This document shows positions 16,749 to 26,224 of a stretch of 64,000 nt of DNA, one piece after another (within the stretch, counting starts at the first letter, position 1; every line of letters starts with the position of its first letter). The position numbers were made by a program, and so were the translations under genes. Source of the stretch: Halorubrum lacusprofundi ATCC 49239 (lineage in GTDB: Archaea; Halobacteriota; Halobacteria; Halobacteriales; Haloferacaceae). The DNA lies in contig NC_012029.1 in the NCBI RefSeq assembly GCF_000022205.1, positions 1,550,001 to 1,614,000 on the forward strand. Reading direction: 5' to 3'. The notes below the pieces were generated by a model. That model was not told where the DNA came from and did not search any database. It saw only the letters and a program-made list of their open reading frames with translations.

Positions 16749-17957
16749 ATGAGCGATCGATCCGACTCCCACGAGGGCGACGCCGACGACGAGGGCGACG
16801 CCGACGACCGCCGCTTCGAGACCCGCGCGATCCACGCCGGACAGGAACCCGACCCGGAGACCGGCGCGCTGATGACACCAATTCACGCAAACTCCACGTA
16901 TAAACAGGACGCGCCGGGCGAGCACCGCGGCTACGAGTACAGTCGAACCGGAAACCCGACTCGAACCGACCTCGAAGCCAACCTCGCCTCGCTGGAATCG
17001 GGGAGTCACGCGCGCTGCTTCTCCTCCGGGATGGGCGCAATAAACACCGTCCTCAACCTGCTTGAGGCGGGTGACCACGTCGTCGCCGGCGACGACGTGT
17101 ACGGCGGGACCCACCGCATCCTCACGCAGGTGTACGAGCAGTACGACTTGGAGACCACCTTCGTCGACACGACCGACCACGACGCGGTCCGGGATGCGAT
17201 GCGTGAGGAGACGGAGTTAGTGTGGGTCGAGACGCCGACGAACCCCCTGTTGAACGTCAACGACATCGGCGCACTTGCCGATATCGCCCACGAGGCAGAT
17301 GCGCTCTGCGCGGTCGACAACACGTTTGCGACCCCGTATCTCCAGCGCCCGCTCGAACACGGCGCCGACATCGTCTGCCAGTCGCTGACGAAGTACCTCG
17401 GCGGTCACTCCGACACCATCGGCGGGGCGCTCGTCGTCGACGACGCAGAACTGGACGAGCGGCTCGGCTTCTACCAGAACTCGGTGGGCGCGACGCCCGG
17501 CCCGTTCGACTCCTTCCTCGTGTTACGCGGGACGAAGACGCTCCCGGTCCGGATGGACCGCCACTGCGAGAACGCGATGGAACTGGCTCAGTGGTTAGAG
17601 GACCACGACGACGTGAGCCGCGTCTACTACCCCGGACTAGAGAGCCACCCGGACCACGACCTCGCGGCCGAGCAGATGGACGCCTTCGGCGGGATGCTCT
17701 CCTTCGAGTTCGACGGCACCCTCGAACAGGGCTCGACAGTCGTCAGTGAGACGGAAGTGTTCACCCTCGCGGAGTCGCTCGGCGGCGTCGAGAGCCTGAT
17801 CGAGCAGCCGGCAGCGATGACCCACGCCGCGATCCCCCGCGAGGAGCGGCTCGCAGCCGGGCTCACGGACGGCCTCATTCGAGTGTCGGTGGGGATCGAG
17901 CACGTGGACGACATGAAGGCCGACTTCCAGCAGGCGTTCGACGCGGCGCTGGAGTAG
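16749..17957 (+). CDS. Cystathionine gamma-synthase/lyase family PLP enzyme
   Basis: A 402-residue PLP-dependent trans-sulfuration enzyme. After an acidic 20-residue N-terminus comes ETRAIHAGQEPDPETGALM, then the YSRTGNPTR substrate loop and FSSGMGAINTVL. Next are the DDVYGGTHRIL segment with the ring-stacking Tyr, VETPTNPLL, VDNTFATPYLQ and the Schiff-base lysine in QSLTKYLGGHSD. The C-terminal domain contains AESLGGVESLIEQPAAMTHA and GLIRVSVGIE, typical of gamma-lyases and synthases. It catalyses gamma-replacement or elimination on cystathionine or O-acyl-homoserine; which one cannot be told. It is 120 bases after tRNA-Glu and apparently has its own promoter. Confidence 0.92.
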   Translation: MSDRSDSHEGDADDEGDADDRRFETRAIHAGQEPDPETGALMTPIHANSTYKQDAPGEHRGYEYSRTGNPTRTDLEANLASLESGSHARCFSSGMGAINTVLNLLEAGDHVVAGDDVYGGTHRILTQVYEQYDLETTFVDTTDHDAVRDAMREETELVWVETPTNPLLNVNDIGALADIAHEADALCAVDNTFATPYLQRPLEHGADIVCQSLTKYLGGHSDTIGGALVVDDAELDERLGFYQNSVGATPGPFDSFLVLRGTKTLPVRMDRHCENAMELAQWLEDHDDVSRVYYPGLESHPDHDLAAEQMDAFGGMLSFEFDGTLEQGSTVVSETEVFTLAESLGGVESLIEQPAAMTHAAIPREERLAAGLTDGLIRVSVGIEHVDDMKADFQQAFDAALE

Positions 17958-18040
17958 TAGACACACACGCCCGACGGACGAATCCGGCACCGGTCGCCGG
18001 ACGGACATCCTTTATATATGTCGCGCCGAGTCTCCTCGCC

Positions 18041-18988
18041 ATGAGCGACCCAGATATCGTCGTGTTGCGACAGACGATCCACGGCTCGGGCGGCGCGGAG
18101 CTGGCCGCGGCGATCCGCGAGCGACTCTCCGACCGATCTGTTGCGCTGGCGCGGACGCCAGCCGAGGAGCGCGAGCTGCTCGAAACAGCCCGGATCGCCG
18201 TCGGGCTCGATATCGACGAGGGGCAGTTGGCCGCCGCCGAGAACCTAGAGCTGTTCGCGTGCGTATTCGCCGGGACCGGCCACCTCCCCCGAGACGCGCT
18301 CGCGGACCACGGCGTCGCCCTGACGAACGCCTCCGGGGTCCACGGACCGAACATCGCCGAACACGTTCTTGGGTCGATGATCACGCACGCCCGGCAGTGG
18401 GCGCGCGCGCACCGCCAGCAGGAGCGCCGGGAGTGGCGGAGCTACGAGACGACCGAGATGTACGGCTCGACCGTCGCCGTTGTCGGGCTCGGCGCGATCG
18501 GCTCGGCCATCGTCGACCGGCTGGAGCCGTTCGACGTGGACACGGTCGGCGTCCGGTACTCGCCCGAGAAGGGCGGCCCGACCGACGAGGTGTACGGGTT
18601 CGACGCGTTCCACGACGCGATCGCGGACGCCGAGTACGTGGTGCTCGCGTGCCCGCTCACGGAGACGACCCGCGGGCTCGTCGACGCCGAGGCGCTCCGG
18701 ACGATGCGGGCCGATGCGATCCTCATCAACATCGCGCGCGGACCGATCGTCGACACCGACGCACTCGTCTCCGAACTCCGGAACAACCGCATCCGCGGGG
18801 CCGCACTCGACGTGACCGACCCCGAACCACTGCCCGAAGACCACCCGCTGTGGGGGCTCGGTAACGTCACGATCACCCCGCACAACGCCGGCCACACGCC
18901 CCACTACTACGAGCGCGTCGCCGACATCCTCGCGGAGAACGTCGGTCGGCTCGACGACGGCGACGACCTGAAAAACCGGGTCCTGTGA
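18041..18988 (+). CDS. D-2-hydroxyacid dehydrogenase
   Basis: A 315-residue NAD-dependent D-isomer hydroxyacid dehydrogenase (phosphoglycerate/glyoxylate reductase type). The nucleotide-binding glycine motif is VVGLGAIGSAIVDRL (about residue 147). The substrate-binding Arg lies in NIARGPIVDTDAL (about 230), the catalytic Glu near DPEPLPEDHPLW and the His in ITPHNAGHTPHYYERV (about 282). TTTATATATG sits about 25 bases before the ATG and is a good TATA element. It is monocistronic, followed by a repeat-rich gap before katG. Substrate not determinable. Confidence 0.92.
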   Translation: MSDPDIVVLRQTIHGSGGAELAAAIRERLSDRSVALARTPAEERELLETARIAVGLDIDEGQLAAAENLELFACVFAGTGHLPRDALADHGVALTNASGVHGPNIAEHVLGSMITHARQWARAHRQQERREWRSYETTEMYGSTVAVVGLGAIGSAIVDRLEPFDVDTVGVRYSPEKGGPTDEVYGFDAFHDAIADAEYVVLACPLTETTRGLVDAEALRTMRADAILINIARGPIVDTDALVSELRNNRIRGAALDVTDPEPLPEDHPLWGLGNVTITPHNAGHTPHYYERVADILAENVGRLDDGDDLKNRVL

Positions 18989-19007
18989 GCGGACGGCCGG
19001 TGGCGTC

Positions 19008-19160
19008 GTGATCACTTATAAATGACTGTGCGGTGGCGTCGCCGGCGGTGAGGCTGAGGAGGTGTTCGCCGTCGATCAGCCGTCGCCCATTTATAAGTGA
19101 ACGGCCGGGCTGTGGCGGCAATAGCGACCGATCCGTCGTCGATCACTTATAAAGAGAAAC
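19008..19160. repeat. Intergenic region with inverted TTATAA boxes and a truncated reverse copy of the repeat element
   Basis: CACTTATAAATG at 19013-19024, its exact reverse complement CATTTATAAGTG at 19088-19099, and CACTTATAAAG at 19144-19154 frame two short GC-rich spacers. Read on the minus strand, 19013-19064 gives CTCCTCAGCCTC, GACGCCACCGCAC and CATTTATAAGTG in that order. These match the terminal anchors of copies A and B (CTCCCCAGCCTC, CGCGCCACC.CAC, TTTATAAG), so this looks like an internally deleted, inverted third copy. Confidence 0.65.
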
Positions 19161-19263
19161 GACGCACAAAAAGGTCTCTGAGAGACTCAACGAGTACCAA
19201 AACCACAGCCTTCCCGTTTAAAAACTGCACCGCGAAAAGCGTGATCGACCGACTGATCGACCT

Positions 19264-21722
<2,459 letters not shown>

Positions 21723-22157
21723 CTACTCCGCGTCGGTCCGCGAATCGAACTCCCCGCGTCGGATTCCCTCCCGAACCGGGTCGTGTTCGGCGTCCGTCGG
21801 CTGCGGCGCGGTGACGAGTGTCGCTTCAAGTCGCTCCTCGTCGCTCGCCCGCACGCCACGCGCGGTTCCGGCGGGCACGACGACGACATCACCGGGTCCG
21901 ACCGACCGATCCGTCTCGCCCTCTCGAACGACGCCGGAGCCGGAGCGAACGATGATCGCCACGTCGCTGTCGGGCGCGTGAACGGGAATGAACTGTCCCG
22001 GCTCGAAGTAGCCACAGACGATCTTCATCCGATCGCTGTGAAACACCTCGCTGGTCGAGAACCGCTCGTCGTCGTAGCTCCGCTCGGCGTCGAAGTCGGT
22101 TGCAGGCACGTCACTCACCTCTGTGGGGTGTTTCGGTCGGGAGTCGGTCCACGCCAT
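21723..22157 (-). CDS. Small cupin-domain protein
   Basis: A single-domain cupin of up to 144 residues. The conserved barrel is visible from FHSDRMKIVCGYFEPGQFIPVHAPDSDVAIIVRSGSG to GDVVVVPAGTARGVRA. It has one clear metal-type His (PVHAPDSD) rather than the full HxH of enzyme cupins, so a binding or sensing role is as likely as catalysis. The start is uncertain: ATG 22157 gives a 35-residue pre-barrel extension, and a GTG near 22118 (VSDVPATDF) is plausible. It is divergent from the DUF2249 gene across a CGAA-N4-TTCG palindrome, so it probably shares the regulation of the 22-23 kb cluster. Confidence 0.82.
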   Translation of the reverse strand: MAWTDSRPKHPTEVSDVPATDFDAERSYDDERFSTSEVFHSDRMKIVCGYFEPGQFIPVHAPDSDVAIIVRSGSGVVREGETDRSVGPGDVVVVPAGTARGVRASDEERLEATLVTAPQPTDAEHDPVREGIRRGEFDSRTDAE

Positions 22158-22222
22158 TCTTCCGGTGTGCAGTCGGGTCGATCACGCTCGGGACTTCTCC
22201 TCCCGACAGCGAGTGCGTGTCC

Positions 22223-22236
22223 CCGAACGTGTTCGG
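22223..22236. promoter_or_regulatory. CGAA-N4-TTCG palindrome upstream of the DUF2249 gene
   Basis: CCGAACGTGTTCGG is a perfect 14-bp palindrome whose core CGAA-CGTG-TTCG fits the motif reported for the haloarchaeal denitrification regulator NarO. It ends 39 bases before the ATG at 22276, just upstream of where a TATA box of a near-leaderless transcript would be, the usual activator position. It also lies upstream of the divergent cupin gene. Confidence 0.7.
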
Positions 22237-22275
22237 CTCAACACGGATTCAGTTGTGTTCCCACTCTCCGATCGC

Positions 22276-22509
22276 ATGCCCAGACTCGACGTTCGCGAAA
22301 TTTCGCCGGTGAACCGCCACGAGAAGATACACGAGGAGTTCGAGGGGATGGACCCGGGCGAGACGCTCACGATCGTCAACGACCACGAGCCGAAGCCGCT
22401 GTACTACGAGATGGCAGCCGAGGTCCCCACCTTCGACGAGGAGGCCTACGAAGTCCGTCAGGACGCACCCGACGAGTTCGTCGCGGAGTTCCCGAAAAGC
22501 GAGGAGTGA
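22276..22509 (+). CDS. DUF2249 domain protein
   Basis: A 77-residue single-domain protein of the DUF2249/SirA-like fold. MPRLDVREISPVNRHEKIHEEF, MDPGETLTIVNDHEPKPLYYEM and the acidic end match the family closely. The ILVNDHxP-type motif around residues 35-45 is the family signature. Family members are commonly encoded beside hemerythrin, cupin and nitric-oxide/denitrification genes, and here a cupin and a truncated haemoglobin are neighbours. No catalytic function is known. A NarO-type palindrome precedes it. Confidence 0.88.
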   Translation: MPRLDVREISPVNRHEKIHEEFEGMDPGETLTIVNDHEPKPLYYEMAAEVPTFDEEAYEVRQDAPDEFVAEFPKSEE

Positions 22510-22549
22510 GGCGGCGGTAGGACGACGGCGACGGTGCTCCGGATCGAAG

Positions 22550-22867
22550 CTACGACTCGTCGAGATCGAAGAGCCGACGGATCGCTCGTGTCCGAGCCCG
22601 TGCTCGCGTTTTCCCGCTTTGAGGTGCCCGCTCTAGCGCTCGCTCCGGGGCGCCGATCAGTTCCTCGACAAGGGAGGCTCCGAGTTCCCGAACGGTTTCG
22701 CGCTGCTCGTCGGTAAGATCGCCGCGCGCTTCGAGCTTCGAGACGGCCGCCTCAAGCTCTTCTCGCTTGATCTTCGCGCTCCGACATCGGAGCCGTTTTT
22801 GGAGAGACTCCGGATCGGGGGCCGATTCGGACCGGTCGAGAAGGGATTCGGACCCGTCGGTGCTCAT
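22550..22867 (-). CDS. Stand-alone glutamyl-tRNA-reductase C-terminal-like helical domain
   Basis: A 105-residue protein from ATG 22867. Residues 33-83 (IKREELEAAVSKLEARGDL, then LTDEQRETVRELGASLVEEL and IGAPERAL) read like the dimerisation domain of archaeal glutamyl-tRNA reductase (HemA), including the loop that ends in an ApxxAL-type motif. The final RRLFDLDES also resembles HemA ends. The catalytic and NADPH domains are absent, and there is no sign of a longer ancestral frame. It is divergent from the haemoglobin gene, with its own NarO-type palindrome 37-50 bases upstream, so a link to haem supply under low oxygen or NO is attractive. The homology is from pattern memory and needs testing. 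Confidence 0.68.
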   Translation of the reverse strand: MSTDGSESLLDRSESAPDPESLQKRLRCRSAKIKREELEAAVSKLEARGDLTDEQRETVRELGASLVEELIGAPERALERAPQSGKTRARARTRAIRRLFDLDES

Positions 22868-22903
22868 ACCCGAGGGTCGGTCGGGGCCGGGGTGCGTGTT
22901 CTC

Positions 22904-22917
22904 CCGAACGTATTCGG
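22904..22917. promoter_or_regulatory. CGAA-N4-TTCG palindrome upstream of the HemA-like domain gene
   Basis: CCGAACGTATTCGG, core CGAA-CGTA-TTCG, lies 37-50 bases upstream of the minus-strand ATG at 22867. The sequence and spacing are nearly the same as at the DUF2249 and haemoglobin genes. Confidence 0.7.
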
Positions 22918-22943
22918 GGGTTGAACGGGTGCTACGGACCCTC

Positions 22944-22957
22944 CCGAACATGTTCTT
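22944..22957. promoter_or_regulatory. CGAA-N4-TTC(G) palindrome upstream of the haemoglobin gene
   Basis: CCGAACATGTTCTT, core CGAA-CATG-TTCT (one mismatch to the consensus), ends 39 bases before the ATG at 22997. It is the third such site within 750 bp. Confidence 0.65.
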
Positions 22958-22996
22958 TCGGAGGCGTCTTCCGTTGGAACCGAGTCGCTCGACGTG

Positions 22997-23362
22997 ATGT
23001 CCGATTCCCAGTCGATCTACGCGACCATCGGCGGTCAAGAGGCCGTCGAGGCCGTCGTGTCTGACTTCTACGACCGCGTCTTCGACGATCCCGTCCTCGA
23101 ACCGTACTTCGAGGGCGTCGACCGCGAGGCGCTGTACGCCCATCAGGTCCAGTTCATCAGCGCGGTCGCCGGCGGGCCGGTCTCGTACGACGGAGCCGAC
23201 ATGCGGGCCGCCCACGAGGGGATGGGGGTTACCGAGGAGGCCTTCGGTCGCGTCGCGACCTATCTCGCTGAGGCGCTCAGAGAGAACGGCGTCGCCGAGG
23301 CGAACGTCGAGACGATTCTCGACGAAGTCGGCGCGCTCGAACCCGACGTGGTCGGACAGTAA
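22997..23362 (+). CDS. Group I truncated haemoglobin
   Basis: A 121-residue 2-on-2 globin. IYATIGGQEAVEAVVSDFYDRV is the canonical opening of group I truncated haemoglobins. DPVLEPYFEG and HQVQFISAVAGGP follow, and the proximal haem-binding His is residue 73 in MRAAHEGMGVTEEAF. It probably binds O2 or NO and may dioxygenate NO. ATG 22997 is preferred over the GTG one codon earlier. It lies within the CGAA-N4-TTCG cluster, with a site 40-53 bases upstream, which suggests induction under low oxygen or nitrosative conditions (inference). Confidence 0.93.
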   Translation: MSDSQSIYATIGGQEAVEAVVSDFYDRVFDDPVLEPYFEGVDREALYAHQVQFISAVAGGPVSYDGADMRAAHEGMGVTEEAFGRVATYLAEALRENGVAEANVETILDEVGALEPDVVGQ

Positions 23363-23441
23363 TCGGAACGCCGCCGATCGTCGATCGGCGACGATTCCGA
23401 CCGGCACGCACACTCAAGTCCCCGCCGCGAGACATGTCGCC

Positions 23442-24752
23442 ATGGACACTGAGCGCTTCCTGTTCGTCTCTGCGGACACCGCGCTGATCACCGACCTCGC
23501 GTGGCAGGTCCACCGCGAAGGTCACGACGTGAAGTACTACATCGAGGCCGAAAGCGACCGAGAGATCGGTGAGGGGTTCGTCCCGAAGACGGACGACTGG
23601 CGCGCGGAGGTCGAGTGGGCCGACGTCATCATTTTCGACGACATCTGGGTCGGCTCCGACATCGGGACGGGTGCGCTCGCCGAGGAACTCCGCGAGCAGG
23701 GGAAAGCCGTCGTGGGCGGGACGCCGAACACCGATCACCTCGAAGAGGATCGGGGCTACGCGATGGAGATTCTCGAAGACCACGGCGTCAACACCGTCGA
23801 ACACCACATCTTCCACGACTTCGACGCCGGGATCCGACACGTCCAGGAGAACCCCGCCCCGTACGTCATCAAACCGCTCGGCGAGGTCCAAAACGTCAAG
23901 CGGCTCCTCTACGTCGGCAACGAGGACGACGGCAGCGACGTCGTCGACGTGCTGAACGCCTACAAGAAGGCGTGGGGCCACCGGATGAAGGGGTTCCAGC
24001 TTCAGCGAAAAGTCGAGGGCGTCGAAGTCGCTATCTGCGGCTTTTTCAACGGCAACGAGTTCATTGACCAAGTCAACTTCAACTTCGAGCACAAGAAATT
24101 GTTCCCGGGCAACATCGGTCCGTCGACCGGTGAGATGGGAACGTCGATGTTCTGGGCGGGCCAGAACAAGCTGTTCAAAGAGACCTTCGGCAAGCTCGAA
24201 GGCTGGCTCGCCAACGAGGGATACGTGGGCAGTATCGATCTGAACTGCATCGTGAACGAGACCGGGATCTACCCGCTAGAGTTCACGCCGCGGTTCGGGT
24301 ACCCGACGATCGCCTTACAGGAGGAGTCGATCGAGTCGTCGACCGGCGCATTCTTCGCCGATCTCGCGCGCGGTAACGAACCTGAAGTCGACGTTCACAA
24401 CGGCTACCAGATCGCGGTTCGGATCGTCCTCCCGCCGTTCCCGTTCGACGACGAGAAGACGTACGACGAGAACTCCCGGAACGCGGCCGTGGTCTTCGAG
24501 ACGGAGAGCCGGGACGGCATCCACCTCGAAGACGCGAAGCGGGTCGACGGCCAGTGGCGCGTCGCCGGCAACAACGGGATGCCCATCGTCGTGACCGGCA
24601 AGGGCGACACGATGCAGGCCGCGCGCGAGCAGGCGTACGACCGGATCGACGACATCGTGATGCCCAACATGTACTACCGCGACGATATCGGCGAGCGCTG
24701 GATCGACGGCGACGGCGACCGGTTACAGGCGTGGGGGTATCTCGGGCCGTAA
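23442..24752 (+). CDS. ATP-grasp ligase resembling PurD (GAR synthetase-like)
   Basis: A 436-residue ATP-grasp enzyme related to phosphoribosylamine-glycine ligase. The N-terminal pre-ATP domain is Rossmann-like (FLFVSADTALITDLAWQVHREGHDVKYY). The central ATP-grasp shows APYVIKPLGEV (about residue 142), QRKVEGVEVAICGFFNG, GSIDLNCIV and PLEFTPRFGYPT with metal-binding Glu and Asn equivalents. In haloarchaea such proteins are often annotated purD, but true PurD has GDPE and glycine-rich motifs not obvious here, so a different carboxylate-amine ligation is possible. Single gene with start ATG 23442, 79 bases after the globin. Confidence 0.8.
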   Translation: MDTERFLFVSADTALITDLAWQVHREGHDVKYYIEAESDREIGEGFVPKTDDWRAEVEWADVIIFDDIWVGSDIGTGALAEELREQGKAVVGGTPNTDHLEEDRGYAMEILEDHGVNTVEHHIFHDFDAGIRHVQENPAPYVIKPLGEVQNVKRLLYVGNEDDGSDVVDVLNAYKKAWGHRMKGFQLQRKVEGVEVAICGFFNGNEFIDQVNFNFEHKKLFPGNIGPSTGEMGTSMFWAGQNKLFKETFGKLEGWLANEGYVGSIDLNCIVNETGIYPLEFTPRFGYPTIALQEESIESSTGAFFADLARGNEPEVDVHNGYQIAVRIVLPPFPFDDEKTYDENSRNAAVVFETESRDGIHLEDAKRVDGQWRVAGNNGMPIVVTGKGDTMQAAREQAYDRIDDIVMPNMYYRDDIGERWIDGDGDRLQAWGYLGP

Positions 24753-24780
24753 ACACCGCCAAAGCCCCACCCGGTACCGA

Positions 24781-25152
24781 TCAGATCGCTCCGAGCGACC
24801 GGACAAAGGGCACTCCGACCGCGTCGGTGACGCCCCCGAACGGGAGCACCGCCAGCACGAGCACCGCCGACGCCCACGCGATGAATCCGATTACCCCCGC
24901 GTGAACCCACGAGGCCCCGTAGCGCGCCCGGATGACCCAGACCCACGCGAGAAGCGGGAGGAAGTCGCCGATCAGCGGGACCCACGAGAGGAAGAGGGCG
25001 GTGAGTCCCCAGACGATCGCGCCGACGAGCGCCGTGAACACGGCGTGTCCGTAGTCGCGCGTGCCGGTGACGACCGCGGCGGCGATGAAGATGGCCAGTC
25101 CGCCGACGAGCAGGCTGACAGCGAAGGTTATAGCCGATCCGATAAGACTCAT
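24781..25152 (-). CDS. Small polytopic membrane protein
   Basis: A 123-residue hydrophobic protein from ATG 25152 with four predicted membrane helices: residues about 4-26, 34-54, 57-75 and 83-110. Charged residues are confined to short loops (TGTRDYGH, IRARYGASW). The longer frame starting at 25221 adds a basic segment without the look of coding sequence. The protein resembles widespread haloarchaeal hypotheticals; no function is known. Convergent with the ATP-grasp gene: the two stops are 26 bases apart. Confidence 0.75.
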   Translation of the reverse strand: MSLIGSAITFAVSLLVGGLAIFIAAAVVTGTRDYGHAVFTALVGAIVWGLTALFLSWVPLIGDFLPLLAWVWVIRARYGASWVHAGVIGFIAWASAVLVLAVLPFGGVTDAVGVPFVRSLGAI

Positions 25153-25224
25153 GGCGCCCGGTTTCGGGGCGAGGCACTTGGAGCCGTCGCCGTCGCGGCG
25201 TCGGGTGATTACCGCTCTCAACGC

Positions 25225-26175
25225 TCAGAGCCGTTCCCGCACGTCGTCGGCGACCGCCGACAGCGCCGCCTCCGCGGCGGCGACGCGGTCGGAGAGACTA
25301 CAGAACCCGTGCGCCATCGCGGGGTAGTGACGGTGATCTACCGGGGTCCCCTCGCGCTCGAACCGCTCCGCGAGGGCGACGCCGTCGTCTCGGAGCGGAT
25401 CGAAGCCGGCGGTGACGACCGTCGCGGGCGGGAGGTCACCCAAATCGTCGGCGCGAAGCGGCACTGCGAAGGGGTTGTACGCGTCGGCCGGACTCCGGAG
25501 GTACTGCTCGAAGAACCACCGCATGTCCGCGCAGGTGAGAAGGGGACCGTCGGCGTTCTCGCGGTAGGAATCGGTCTCGAAGTCGTGGCCCGCGATCGGG
25601 TACAGCAGGAACTGGCCGGCTGGCTCTACGAACTCGCCGAACTCGCGGGCGTGCAGCGCCGCCGCGAGCGCGAGCGTCCCGCCCGCACTGGTGCCGGAGA
25701 CGCCGAGCCGGTCGGGGTCGCCGCCGAACGTCGCCGCGTTGCGCGCGACCCACGAGACGGCCGTGGCCGCCTCGTCGACCGCAACGGGGAAAGGGTGCTC
25801 TGGGGCGAGCCGGTAGTCAACGGAGACGACGACTGCGTCCGCGCGGGTCGCGAGCTCGCGACACGGACCGTCGATCGAGTCGAGCGTCCCGAGGGTCCAC
25901 CCGCCGCCGTGGAAGTGGACGAGGGTCCGGGCGGACGGCGTCGATTCGTCGAGGGCTGCCTCCGGCCGGTACACCCGCACTGGCACCTCGCCGTGCGGCC
26001 CGTCAAATGCGAGGTCCCGCACCTCGGCGACGGGCGGTTCGGAGTCGCCGGAGAACACCTCGTCTTCGACGCGCCTCGCGGCGTCGACCGAAAGCTCGTG
26101 CCACTCCGGGAGCCCGAGCGCCGCGATCTCGTCGACGACGGCGGCGATCTCGGGGTCGAGTTCGTCCGCGCGCAT
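25225..26175 (-). CDS. Alpha/beta hydrolase of the hormone-sensitive-lipase type
   Basis: A 316-residue carboxylesterase or lipase of family IV. The oxyanion motif is VHFHGGGWTLGTLD (about residue 87) and the nucleophile elbow is GVSGTSAGGTLALAAAL (Ser near 162). The catalytic Asp lies in VTAGFDPLRDDGVAL and the His in YPAMAHGFCSL. An N-terminal cap helix (DPEIAAVVDEIAALGLPEWHEL) is present. It hydrolyses short-chain acyl esters in the cytoplasm (family knowledge). It is divergent from the XPB helicase gene, with 49 bases between starts. Confidence 0.94.
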   Translation of the reverse strand: MRADELDPEIAAVVDEIAALGLPEWHELSVDAARRVEDEVFSGDSEPPVAEVRDLAFDGPHGEVPVRVYRPEAALDESTPSARTLVHFHGGGWTLGTLDSIDGPCRELATRADAVVVSVDYRLAPEHPFPVAVDEAATAVSWVARNAATFGGDPDRLGVSGTSAGGTLALAAALHAREFGEFVEPAGQFLLYPIAGHDFETDSYRENADGPLLTCADMRWFFEQYLRSPADAYNPFAVPLRADDLGDLPPATVVTAGFDPLRDDGVALAERFEREGTPVDHRHYPAMAHGFCSLSDRVAAAEAALSAVADDVRERL

Positions 26176-26224
26176 GGCGGACGGAGGCGGTGGCCCTTTG
26201 TAAGTCGGTCGGCAACGTTCGCCG

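Noticed and set aside
24745-24775. Possible relic of the repeat element (GCCAAAGCCCCACC)
   Set aside because: A single short match to one anchor of copies A and B, at a gene end; too little to separate from chance.
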